From Bacteroidales bacterium (lineage in GTDB: Bacteria; Bacteroidota; Bacteroidia; Bacteroidales; BM520): a stretch of DNA of 64,000 bases. Location of the stretch: positions 22,605 through 86,604 of the forward strand of contig JAEEQW010000010.1 of NCBI GenBank assembly GCA_016285515.1, given 5' to 3'. Position 1 is the first letter of the stretch. Every line of letters begins with the position of its first letter. The notes below the pieces were generated by a model that saw nothing but the letters and a program-made list of their open reading frames with translations, did no database searches and was not told where the DNA came from. The position numbers were made by a program, and so were the translations under genes. Shown in pieces: positions 8,212 to 16,664 of this stretch.

Positions 8212-8652
8212 TTAAAAGGTTATCGAATAACTGTACACTTCACCTTTATTTTTGTCATCATTATTGTCACTGTCCTTTTTCGGGGTTGTGACGTAAGTGT
8301 ATTGAATGTTTATTGTTTCAAGCAACTGTTTCTCTGTTTTGTCGATGCGGAAGAAGATGTTTATCTTGAAATTTGATTTGATTCTAAGCCCTCTGTTACG
8401 TACTGGGCAGTATTTCAGAGAGTTGACAAGACGAAGCGCTTCTTCATCACATGAAGGATAAAGTCCTGTGATAATCTTTGATGAAACCACATTGCCGTCA
8501 TCGTCAACTTCATATGAAACAGCCACAACACCTTGAATCTTGGCTTCGAGAGCATCGTTGGGGTATCTCAGATTATCGTGGATGTATTTCTTCAGAGCCT
8601 CCTTGCCACCAGGGTATTCAGGCTTTTTGATGAACTCTTTCTTTTTTTGCAT
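8212..8652 (-). CDS. Stand-alone TonB C-terminal-domain protein without membrane anchor
   Basis: 146 residues. Residues about 10-105 form a TonB C-terminal domain (PEYPGGKEALKKYIHDNLRY, then a strand pattern like VVAVSYEVDDDGNVVSSKII). The usual N-terminal membrane helix and Pro-rich spacer are missing, and no signal peptide is seen. The last 40 residues are polar and Asp/Lys-rich. The start cannot be moved upstream far enough to gain an anchor, because the preceding gene ends 4 bp away. It therefore may not transduce energy in the classical way. It lies between the YfcC-type carrier and the phosphodiesterase. Confidence 0.82.
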   Translation of the reverse strand: MQKKKEFIKKPEYPGGKEALKKYIHDNLRYPNDALEAKIQGVVAVSYEVDDDGNVVSSKIITGLYPSCDEEALRLVNSLKYCPVRNRGLRIKSNFKINIFFRIDKTEKQLLETINIQYTYVTTPKKDSDNNDDKNKGEVYSYSITF

Positions 8653-8655
8653 ATA

Positions 8656-10251
8656 TCAAAAACCGTTTAATTGTAATTTAATAGTGGGTATCAGCAGGAT
8701 AAAACCGAGGAAAAACATTACTACTATGAATTTCCAGAAGAATTTGAACCAGCGTTCGTATGGTATCTTCGCCATTCCCAAAGCACCCATCAGCACTCCT
8801 GATGTCGGGGTTATCATGTTGGTGAATCCGTCACCGAACTGGAATGCCATTACCGTAGCTTGTCGTGAAATCTCTAACAAATCAGAGAAAGGAATCATGA
8901 TTGGCATGGTCAGTGCCGCTTTTGCCGAGCCTGATGGCATTATGAGGTTAAGACCGGTCTGGATGACATACATGATACCGAGAGACCAGGTTTTGCCGAC
9001 GTTTTTCATGGTCCCTGTCAGATAGTACATTATTGTATCAATAATTTTACCATCATTGAGTATTATGATAATGCCGCCTGCAAGACCGACTATCATTGCA
9101 GCTGAAAGGATGTCCTTGGCACCGGATACAAACAGTTTGGCGGTTTCGTTGGCTCCAAATCCTGCTGCAATTCCGGAAAAAATCCCCATTGCAAAAAACA
9201 ACGCACCTATTTCAACAACATACCAGTTGTATCCCATTACTCCGATGATAAGATATATGACTGTAAACAGCAGCATGTCAAGTATGTAGAAATGCACTGA
9301 CTTGCGTAGGGCGAAGAATCCGGAGATGACAAGTAAGGCTGAAACTGTCGGAACAGCTGGCCATGTAAGCTCCGCAGAACCTATTTTCATTGCCGTTATT
9401 GGAAATATTATGGAAATAATCACCAATAATATTGACATCACAGCCCATGAAATCCATGCTGATTTCGGAGTGAAGTATTTTATTTCTTCTGTTGGGTTAA
9501 ATTGCTGTTTGCGCCAATAGTCATCCAGATCATACATCGGTGATTTTTTTGGGTTCTTCTTGACGTTGTTGGCATACATTAATATAAATGCAAATCCTAT
9601 AATATTGATAATCAGCCAACAAAATATTCTGTATCCGATTCCTGAAAACAGTGGAATGCCTGCAATTCCCTGTGCGATTCCTATGGTGAACGGATTTAGG
9701 ATTGCTCCTGCGAAACCGAGGTGTGCGGCGACATAAACTATGCAGAGACCGGTTATGGAGTCATAGCCCATGGAGATTGCAAGTGGGATGAAAATCACAA
9801 TGAACGCAATGGTTTCCTCACTCATACCGAAGATTGCTCCGAACAGACTGAAAATCAACATTATCAGTGTCAATATGATGTTGTTGACACCGATTTTTTT
9901 CAGGAATTTGTATTTCTCAAGTTTTACCACTGAATTGCAGAATGTGTTTATTCCGATACTCAGAGCGTTTGAAGCATTAAGAATCCAGAAGGCGCCACCG
10001 ATGAGGAGTATGAAGATAATGATGTGAGACTGTGATTGGAACCCTTTTGCGAATGAAGTGAATATCTCCCAAAGCTGCGGCGATTGGTCCACGAAATGAA
10101 ATGAATCTTCCACTACCACACTGCGAGTGCTGCCGTCGGGCATATTTATCGATTGGCGTTCGAATTCTCCCGCTGGAATTATCATGGTCAATATTGCACT
10201 GATGATGATAATTGAGAATATTATCACGTATGTATGTGGTACTTTCTTCAT
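8656..10251 (-). CDS. YfcC/DcuC-family membrane carrier
   Basis: 531 residues from the ATG at 10251 (MKKVPHTYVIIFSI). A longer frame exists to 10356, but a TACTTTTG box at 10266-10273 lies inside that extension and the family begins at MKKVPHTY, so the shorter start is preferred. About 12-13 membrane helices are present. A short periplasmic loop follows helix one (PAGEFERQ), and the conserved MPSGSAKAALTMPIMIPFSDL and TNMITPTSGVLMGALG segments resemble the YfcC / C4-dicarboxylate-carrier superfamily. Substrate not known; members are linked to dicarboxylates, amino acids or peptides. First gene of a three-gene minus-strand unit. Confidence 0.9.
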   Translation of the reverse strand: MKKVPHTYVIIFSIIIISAILTMIIPAGEFERQSINMPDGSTRSVVVEDSFHFVDQSPQLWEIFTSFAKGFQSQSHIIIFILLIGGAFWILNASNALSIGINTFCNSVVKLEKYKFLKKIGVNNIILTLIMLIFSLFGAIFGMSEETIAFIVIFIPLAISMGYDSITGLCIVYVAAHLGFAGAILNPFTIGIAQGIAGIPLFSGIGYRIFCWLIINIIGFAFILMYANNVKKNPKKSPMYDLDDYWRKQQFNPTEEIKYFTPKSAWISWAVMSILLVIISIIFPITAMKIGSAELTWPAVPTVSALLVISGFFALRKSVHFYILDMLLFTVIYLIIGVMGYNWYVVEIGALFFAMGIFSGIAAGFGANETAKLFVSGAKDILSAAMIVGLAGGIIIILNDGKIIDTIMYYLTGTMKNVGKTWSLGIMYVIQTGLNLIMPSGSAKAALTMPIMIPFSDLLEISRQATVMAFQFGDGFTNMITPTSGVLMGALGMAKIPYERWFKFFWKFIVVMFFLGFILLIPTIKLQLNGF

Positions 10252-10265
10252 ATAACCATTTTTTG

Positions 10266-10273
10266 CAAAAGTA
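10266..10273 (-). promoter_or_regulatory. -7 promoter box for the YfcC-type carrier
   Basis: TACTTTTG on the minus strand, 14 bp before the ATG at 10251. It decides against the longer frame, whose codons would cover this box. It lies 14 bp from the plus-strand box of the divergent redox operon. Confidence 0.75.
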
Positions 10274-10287
10274 TTTAAAAAAAATTT

Positions 10288-10295
10288 TAATTTTG
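10288..10295 (+). promoter_or_regulatory. -7 promoter box for the redox operon
   Basis: TAATTTTG matches TAnnTTTG, 25 bp before the ATG at 10321. It is back to back with the box for the divergent carrier gene. Confidence 0.7.
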
Positions 10296-10320
10296 CATTT
10301 TTCATAAAATAGTTAAAGAT

Positions 10321-12588
10321 ATGTTCAAAATACTTCACAAACACTTTTTCACGCATGATACATGCCTTATGGTTATCAATTCACCTCGTATTGCACAATC
10401 AGTTTTGCCTGGACAGTTTTTGATTGTGAAAGTTGATAAGGAAGGTGAACGCATTCCGCTTACTGTAAGCGATTTTGATGTTAATAAAGGCACTGTTACC
10501 CTTGTCTATAAGGTTGTAGGAAATACGACCCGCGCGATGAGTGAGATGAATGTTGGTGATAGTTTGGAAGATGTAGTGGGACCGCTTGGCAGACCATCTG
10601 ATTTCTATTATCTCACAGATGAACGGCGCAAGTCGAAAAACTATGTGTTTATTGGCGGTGGCATTGGAATTGCACCTATCTATCCGCAGGTCAAGTGGCT
10701 TTATGAACATGGTGTGAAGGTTGACTGTATAATCGGTGCCAGAACCAAATCGATGCTTTTTTATGTCGATGAATTGAGGAAAGTTTCAAATCTGTATATT
10801 ACAACTGACGATAATTCTGGCGAAAATCAAGGACTTGTTACAGATTTGCTCCGCAAGTTGGTTGAGGGCGGGAAGCATTACGATGAGGTTGTGGCAATAG
10901 GCCCGATGATAATGATGAAGTTTGCTGTAAAGACCGCTCAGGAGTTAGGCATTCACAGTGTGGTGAGTATGAATTCCATTATGGTTGACGGAACAGGAAT
11001 GTGTGGTGCATGTCGTGTTTCTGTTAACGGAAAGACCAAGTTCACCTGCATTGACGGTCCTGAATTTGACGGCGCTTTGGTGGATTTCGACAACGCGATG
11101 AAGCGTCAGGCGATGTATGACAACTATGAAACACGGAAAGTCCTTGAGGATGAGGAACGTAATGAAGGTCACGAATGCTTTATAGGCGGTGTTTCGGATG
11201 AAGCCCGTGATAAGAAGAAACGTGTGCCGATATTGGAACAGAAACCTGAAGAAAGAGTTAATAATTTCAATGAGGTCTGTCTCGGGTACAATGCCGAGGA
11301 AGCGATGGAAGAGGCAAGACGCTGTTTGCAGTGCAAGAATCCTCAGTGTGTCAGGAATTGTCCTGTGGAAATCAATATTCCAAAATTTATCAAGGAAGTT
11401 GCTGCCGGCAATTTTGAGGAGGCTGCAAAGATTATAGCCAAAGATTCGGCTTTGCCTGCGGTATGCGGCAGAGTATGTCCGCAGGAAACCCAGTGTGAAG
11501 GCAGTTGTGTTATGGGAAAAAGATTCGAGGCGATCGCTATCGGCAAACTTGAACGTTTTGTTGGCGACTGGTCAAGGGAGCACAATATATCTCTCGGTAC
11601 ACCGGCACCTTCAAATGGTCACAAAGTTGCAGTAATAGGCAGTGGTCCTGCCGGAATAACATGTGCAAAGGAACTGCTCATGAAAGGTTATGACGTGACA
11701 GTATTTGAGGCTTTGCATGAATACGGCGGTGTGCTTGTCTATGGTATTCCATCATTCCGTCTGCCAAAGGATACGGTAGTGAAAAGCGAAATTGAAAATG
11801 TACGCAGATTTGGTGCCAAATTCGAAAAGGATGTTGTTGTCGGCAGAACTGTCTCAATTGACGATTTGATGGACAATGAAGGCTATGAGGCGGTTTTCAT
11901 CGGAACTGGTGCCGGATTACCTATATTTCTGAATATCAAAGGAGATAATTTGTGCGGCGTAGTTTCTGCCAATGAATTTCTTACACGCAACAATCTTCTG
12001 AATGCTTATCGTGAGGGTTATGAAACCCCGAATTATGTCGGTAGGAAAGTTGTGGTTGTCGGTGGTGGTAATGTCGCGATGGATGCGGCCAGAACCGCTT
12101 TGCGTCTTGGAGCCGAAGTGCATGTCGTATATAGACGTTCGGAAGAGGAGTTGCCGGCGAGAGCTGAGGAAGTGCATCATGCCAAGGAAGAAGGCGTTAT
12201 ATTTAATTTGTTGTGCAATCCTGTTGAAATTATCGGTGATGAAAAGGGCTGGATGAAATCGGTGGTGTGCGTTAAAACTGAACTTGGTGCACCGGACGAA
12301 TCCGGACGCAGAAGACCTGTCGTCATAGAAGGTTCCGAATTCACCTTGGATGCTGACATGATGATTGTTGCTTTGGGAACATCGCCCAATCCGTTGATTT
12401 CGTCAACCACACCTGGACTGGATACCAACAGATGGAACTGTCTTGTCGCTGATGAAAACGGACAGACAACACGCAAGGGCGTGTTCGCCGGCGGTGATGT
12501 CGTCAGCGGTTCCGCCACTGTTATCCTCGCTATGGGCGCCGGCAAGAAAGCTGCCGCTGCAATTGACAGGTACATCAGGCAATTATAA
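10321..12588 (+). CDS. Fused ferredoxin-NADP+ reductase-type flavoprotein (NfnAB/SudAB-like fusion)
   Basis: 755 residues, two subunits in one chain. Residues 1-285 are a PyrK/ferredoxin-reductase-like module with FAD/NAD folds and a 2Fe-2S site (Cys228, Cys231, Cys243). Residues about 300-755 match the glutamate-synthase small-subunit family: 4Fe-4S Cys motifs near 335-350 (CLQCKNPQC), an FAD motif VIGSGPAGITCAKELL near 437, and an NADPH motif VVVVGGGNVAMDAARTAL near 578. Usually annotated as dihydroorotate dehydrogenase electron-transfer subunit plus NADPH-dependent glutamate synthase, but relatives are ferredoxin:NADP(H) transhydrogenases or sulfide dehydrogenases. Without PyrD or GltB next to it, an electron-carrier role is more likely. 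First gene of the hydrogenase-like/phosphatase operon. Confidence 0.92.
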   Translation: MFKILHKHFFTHDTCLMVINSPRIAQSVLPGQFLIVKVDKEGERIPLTVSDFDVNKGTVTLVYKVVGNTTRAMSEMNVGDSLEDVVGPLGRPSDFYYLTDERRKSKNYVFIGGGIGIAPIYPQVKWLYEHGVKVDCIIGARTKSMLFYVDELRKVSNLYITTDDNSGENQGLVTDLLRKLVEGGKHYDEVVAIGPMIMMKFAVKTAQELGIHSVVSMNSIMVDGTGMCGACRVSVNGKTKFTCIDGPEFDGALVDFDNAMKRQAMYDNYETRKVLEDEERNEGHECFIGGVSDEARDKKKRVPILEQKPEERVNNFNEVCLGYNAEEAMEEARRCLQCKNPQCVRNCPVEINIPKFIKEVAAGNFEEAAKIIAKDSALPAVCGRVCPQETQCEGSCVMGKRFEAIAIGKLERFVGDWSREHNISLGTPAPSNGHKVAVIGSGPAGITCAKELLMKGYDVTVFEALHEYGGVLVYGIPSFRLPKDTVVKSEIENVRRFGAKFEKDVVVGRTVSIDDLMDNEGYEAVFIGTGAGLPIFLNIKGDNLCGVVSANEFLTRNNLLNAYREGYETPNYVGRKVVVVGGGNVAMDAARTALRLGAEVHVVYRRSEEELPARAEEVHHAKEEGVIFNLLCNPVEIIGDEKGWMKSVVCVKTELGAPDESGRRRPVVIEGSEFTLDADMMIVALGTSPNPLISSTTPGLDTNRWNCLVADENGQTTRKGVFAGGDVVSGSATVILAMGAGKKAAAAIDRYIRQL

Positions 12589-12603
12589 TACATATATTCC
12601 ATT

Positions 12604-14472
12604 ATGAATCAACAATTACCGCATCCACCAACACCGCTTTTCAGAATCGATTCCGACAGATGCGTGAACTGTGCAGTACCGGTATGTACAAAGGTATGCC
12701 CAGTCAGCGCCGTATCAGGAAATTCAGGTAATGCTTACCGGATAGACCCCAACCGCTGTATAGGTTGCGGTGACTGTCTTGTGTACTGTCCCAATGATGC
12801 TGTAAAGTTCAGAAACTCAATTAATGAGGTAAAAAATCTTATAGCCGGCCACAAGACAGTTGCACTGCTTGACCCGTCAATATCCGGCGAATTTGAAGAC
12901 ATCACCGACTACCGTAAGTTTGTCGCCATGATAAAATCATTGGGCTTTTCCAATGTCCATGAAGTCGCTTTCGGCGTGGATATGATTGCGGAAAAGTATA
13001 ATGATTTGATTAACAACTACCAAGGTAAATATTATATCTTTTCTACCTGCCCGGCTGTTGTCAACTATGTCCGCAAATTCCATCCCGACTTGATAGACAA
13101 CCTTGTTCCTTTCGTTTCACCTTCCATAGCTATGGCGAAATATCTGAGGACCAAATACGACAAGGATACAAAATTTGTTTTTGTGGGACCTTGTATTGCG
13201 AGTAAGGATGAAGAATTTTATAATGAGGAGAAATATATAGATGCCAATATCACCTTCAGGGAACTGCGACAAATGTTCAATGAGTCTGACATCCAGGAAC
13301 TCAAAGTGAAGTTTGACGATTTCGATGAGCCGTATGGCAACAGGGGAGCACGATACCCATTGGTTGACGGCCTTCTGTATGCTGCTGAATGTGAAGATAG
13401 CCCAGTCTTTTCAATGGCTGCCGGACGCACGTCTCTTGATGCTGTTAAGACTTTCGCCAATGAAATAAACAAGGTGAAAAAACATTTCAACCTGATTTAT
13501 TGTCGCTGCTGCTCTCTTGGTCCAGGAACAACCGGCGGCAACTTTATCATGAGCGACAATGCAGTAAGAAATTATGAGAAGAAACGCTGCGAGATGCTCA
13601 ATATTGATCTATGGAAGAAATGGCTTAGGGACTCTTCAAATGTCGATCTGAAGACTTCTTTTGTGGTTGATGACCAGAGAACCCCGGAACCTGCTAAGGA
13701 GAAAATTGAAGAAGTGCTGGATAGAATCGGCCACAACACCAGCGGTTGCCGTCTCTGCGGTTTCAATTCCTGTTTCGATTTTGCGACCAACGTCGCCAGA
13801 GGTCATGTTGATATTTCCGACTGTACATTCTATGAGGTCGAAAATCGTGAAAAGCTTCTTGCCAACCTTGAAAGGGAAAAAGAACAGCTGACGGCTGAAA
13901 GAGACAGATTCCACGATAACGAAATAAAGCTCCATGAAAGTGTTGAACGACTCGATACAGAGGCCCAACTGATGAATATATTGCTTGACAATCTCAATTC
14001 TGCTGTGGTTGTTGTGGATTCGGAATTGTCGATAGTGAAAACCAACAGTGTATTTGTGAATATGCTTGGCGAAGATGCTGCCGAGATAGCCGAGGTGATT
14101 CCTGAACTTGTCGGTGCGGCCTTCGATGCACTTATGCCGCCGCAAGTTGTCGATCTTTTCAATAATGTGCTGAATGCCAATAAAGTAATCAGCAATAAGG
14201 ATATCATCATAGATGAAAAATTCTACAATATTTCCATTTTCCCAATAGGTGAAGGCAGGATGGCTGGTGGCATTTTTCGTGACATGCATTCTGCCGGAAT
14301 ACAGAAAGAGCAGATTATCAAGAAGATAAATGATGTGATAGACGAAAACCTGGAAATGGTGCAGAAAATAGGATTCCTTCTTGGTGAAGGTGCATCACAA
14401 ACTGAAAAAATGCTGAATTCAGTCATCAATTCGTATAAGATTATTGGCGGCAAAGGCGAGGATAATAAGTAG
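12604..14472 (+). CDS. FeFe-hydrogenase-like sensor protein with ferredoxin and PAS domains (HydS/HsfB-like)
   Basis: 622 residues. In order: two 4Fe-4S ferredoxin motifs (Cys20/23/28/32 and Cys52/55/58/62), a hydrogenase large-subunit-like domain (about 75-345), a CRLCGFNSC Fe-S motif near 382, a coiled coil (about 410-455), a PAS domain (about 460-565) and a helical tail. The H-cluster motifs are unusual. Canonical TSCCP reads STCP (Cys149), so the Cys used for proton transfer is a Thr. Motif two keeps PC (Cys197). Motif three reads CRCCSLGPG. Known relatives (group C HydS, HsfB) are thought to sense H2 or redox state rather than turn over H2 quickly. No HydE/F/G maturation genes are in the window. 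It is coupled to the PP2C gene 6 bp downstream. Confidence 0.88.
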   Translation: MNQQLPHPPTPLFRIDSDRCVNCAVPVCTKVCPVSAVSGNSGNAYRIDPNRCIGCGDCLVYCPNDAVKFRNSINEVKNLIAGHKTVALLDPSISGEFEDITDYRKFVAMIKSLGFSNVHEVAFGVDMIAEKYNDLINNYQGKYYIFSTCPAVVNYVRKFHPDLIDNLVPFVSPSIAMAKYLRTKYDKDTKFVFVGPCIASKDEEFYNEEKYIDANITFRELRQMFNESDIQELKVKFDDFDEPYGNRGARYPLVDGLLYAAECEDSPVFSMAAGRTSLDAVKTFANEINKVKKHFNLIYCRCCSLGPGTTGGNFIMSDNAVRNYEKKRCEMLNIDLWKKWLRDSSNVDLKTSFVVDDQRTPEPAKEKIEEVLDRIGHNTSGCRLCGFNSCFDFATNVARGHVDISDCTFYEVENREKLLANLEREKEQLTAERDRFHDNEIKLHESVERLDTEAQLMNILLDNLNSAVVVVDSELSIVKTNSVFVNMLGEDAAEIAEVIPELVGAAFDALMPPQVVDLFNNVLNANKVISNKDIIIDEKFYNISIFPIGEGRMAGGIFRDMHSAGIQKEQIIKKINDVIDENLEMVQKIGFLLGEGASQTEKMLNSVINSYKIIGGKGEDNK

Positions 14473-14478
14473 GACAAG

Positions 14479-15717
14479 ATGGAATCCCAGACAATAAATA
14501 CAATTGGAAGAAAGTCCGTACCGGTAAAAAGCAGGGACTTTTTTGTGGAAGTGTTCTGCAAACAACGGAATTACAACGGCGAGCATATCTGTGGCGATGT
14601 GTTCAGAGTCAAGCGCATAAAAACGGAGAACAGAATGATAATCGTGCTTTCCGATGGCATGGGACATGGCGTCAAGGCTAATGTTATGGCAACCCTGACA
14701 TCTTCATTCGCATTGAATTTCACAGAGGAACATAAGGACTTTGAGAGGATTGCTGACATAATAATGAATACGCTGCCGGTAAATGCTGAGACATCAACGA
14801 GTTATTCCACCTTTACAATTGTCGATATTGATTTTGCAGGCTCTGTCAAGGTGATGGAGTATGACAATCCTCATGCTCTGATTTTACGCGGTTTTGAAGA
14901 GCTTGACATACCATGGTCAAAGTTGGTAATGGATACTGAAAGAAATAAGGGCAAGGTGTTGAAGATGACCACGTTTATCCCGCGCAATGGTGACAGAATC
15001 ATATTCGGCTCTGACGGCATTGTGCAGTCAGGTCTTGGAATCCTCAACAACAATGTGGGATGGCCGGTTGAAAAAGTCAAGGAATATGTGTTGCAGCTGA
15101 TGATGAACAATCCATACATTTCTGCCAGCGAACTTGCTCAGAAAGTGGTGAACCAGGCTCATAGAAATGACGGTTACGTGTCGAAAGACGATATGAGCTG
15201 TGTTTCGATATATTTCAGAAATCCGCGCGAATGTATGATTTGCACAGGACCACCTTATGACAAGTCACGTGATGTGGAATATGTGCAGACTTTGAAGAAC
15301 TTTAAAGGTAAAAAGATAATCTGCGGAGGAACAACTGCTAAAATCATAGCCAAATACCTGAATTTGAATGTCGAAACCGACAGAAATGCAGTTGTTGACC
15401 CAGACTTGCCACCTTTGCATATAATGCCAGGTATCGGAATTGTGACAGAAGGCATACTGACTCTTACAAAGGTCTATAATCTGCTTGAACAGGACAGCAG
15501 CAATTCGCCCGATGCAGATGCGGGACCTGCCGGCAGAATAGTTTCAATCATCCACGAATCCGACATGGTTCATTTTCTTGTAGGGACAAGTCTTAACTCA
15601 GCACATCAGGATCCGGAATTGCCAGTGGAACTTGAAATACGCAGAACTATCGTGAAACGTATCGCAAAACTGCTTGACGAAGTGTTTATGAAGGATGTTA
15701 AAATCACATACTATTGA
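14479..15717 (+). CDS. SpoIIE-type PP2C serine/threonine phosphatase
   Basis: 412 residues. Residues about 20-240 form a PP2C/SpoIIE phosphatase domain with metal-binding GD at 39-40 and LSDGMGHG at 57-64, and a later FGSDGIVQSG-like segment. The remaining 170 residues form an additional domain with CGGTTAKIIAKYL near 280 that I do not recognise; this extension is typical of the phosphatases paired with hydrogenase-like sensors. Such proteins dephosphorylate Ser/Thr on a partner such as an anti-sigma-factor antagonist. The 6-bp gap to the sensor gene implies that the sensor controls it. The target protein is not encoded nearby. Confidence 0.92.
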   Translation: MESQTINTIGRKSVPVKSRDFFVEVFCKQRNYNGEHICGDVFRVKRIKTENRMIIVLSDGMGHGVKANVMATLTSSFALNFTEEHKDFERIADIIMNTLPVNAETSTSYSTFTIVDIDFAGSVKVMEYDNPHALILRGFEELDIPWSKLVMDTERNKGKVLKMTTFIPRNGDRIIFGSDGIVQSGLGILNNNVGWPVEKVKEYVLQLMMNNPYISASELAQKVVNQAHRNDGYVSKDDMSCVSIYFRNPRECMICTGPPYDKSRDVEYVQTLKNFKGKKIICGGTTAKIIAKYLNLNVETDRNAVVDPDLPPLHIMPGIGIVTEGILTLTKVYNLLEQDSSNSPDADAGPAGRIVSIIHESDMVHFLVGTSLNSAHQDPELPVELEIRRTIVKRIAKLLDEVFMKDVKITYY

Positions 15718-15727
15718 CAAAAAGTTG

Positions 15728-15735
15728 TATCTTTG
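15728..15735 (+). promoter_or_regulatory. -7 promoter box upstream of the exported protein and butyrate genes
   Basis: TATCTTTG followed by C. It lies 11 bp after the phosphatase stop and 58 bp before the ATG at 15794, giving a leader of about 50 bases. Confidence 0.7.
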
Positions 15736-15793
15736 CAGTTTAGTTTTTAAATACATTGTCAGTTAAGTGAATTATTATTATATTTAATAAAAA

Positions 15794-16633
15794 ATGAATG
15801 AAATGAAAGAAAGAAAATTAAGACTGTTTTTAATGGCTGTACTTGTAATGTTTTGTGTATCAGCCTTTTCTCAAGATAAGATTTATCTCGTAGGCAATAA
15901 TGAGCCTATCGAATGTGAAGTTAATGAAATAGAAGGGACAACTATTTTCTATACTCTTCCTAATAGTAACGCAAAGTTGAGGATTGACAAGTCGCAAGTA
16001 GATATGATAAAATACGAAGGTGGAGTTGTTCTTTCTATGAATGACCTCGTTACTGAAGAGGAATATTACAAGGATGCAAAGCGCAATGCCTTGAAATTAA
16101 ATGTACTGTCACCAATATGGAATGTGGTGGAAATCGCTTACGAACATGCATTTTCCCCTACCAAGTCAATTGAAATCACAGCCGGTTATATCGGTATTGG
16201 AAGAGATGCATACGACGACGTTGCCGAGAAATGGGATTTCACATACGAGCCGAAAGGTTTTATGGCAACTATCGGCTATAAGTTTATGGGTACCAGACGC
16301 ACATACAATCTGAATGACAAGTATCGCTCGATATTGCAGGGTGGTTATATAAAACCTGAATTTGCTATCAGTTATGCCAATAAACTTGAAAGAGTATATG
16401 TTTATGATGATAATTATAATGTAAGAAGTTTTAAGGATGTAAACAAGATTATGATGTCGTACTCGTTGATGGCTGTAGGTGGTTACCAGTGGAATTTCGG
16501 CGGTTTCATCCTTGATCTCTACGGTGGTTTGGGATATGGCATTGGTTCATATACCAGCTATGGATATCTCATGTTCAATGACGGTTTTTCCGTGGTGTTG
16601 TCAGCTGGGGTGAAACTTGGATTTGACTTTTAA
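15794..16633 (+). CDS. Exported protein, probable outer-membrane beta-barrel, unknown function
   Basis: 279 residues; an internal ATG at 15803 is an alternative start. A signal peptide spans about 1-27 (ending AFSQ). Residues about 30-85 resemble a small beta domain in which a property 'NNEPIECEVNEIEG' is set against 'IDKSQVDMIKYEGG', a pattern often seen in Bacteroidota surface proteins. The C-terminal half alternates hydrophobic and polar residues with repeated Gly/Tyr and ends in DF, fitting a small barrel. No function can be named. The butyrate genes start 31 bp downstream with no clear box, so they may share its transcript. Confidence 0.8.
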   Translation: MNEMKERKLRLFLMAVLVMFCVSAFSQDKIYLVGNNEPIECEVNEIEGTTIFYTLPNSNAKLRIDKSQVDMIKYEGGVVLSMNDLVTEEEYYKDAKRNALKLNVLSPIWNVVEIAYEHAFSPTKSIEITAGYIGIGRDAYDDVAEKWDFTYEPKGFMATIGYKFMGTRRTYNLNDKYRSILQGGYIKPEFAISYANKLERVYVYDDNYNVRSFKDVNKIMMSYSLMAVGGYQWNFGGFILDLYGGLGYGIGSYTSYGYLMFNDGFSVVLSAGVKLGFDF

Positions 16634-16664
16634 ATGGAATTAATAACCCTAAATATGCAAAATC

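Noticed and set aside
10252..10356. Longer N-terminus for the YfcC-type carrier starting at 10356
   Set aside because: The added codons run over a TACTTTTG promoter box, and family members start at MKKVPHTY; the ATG at 10251 is preferred.
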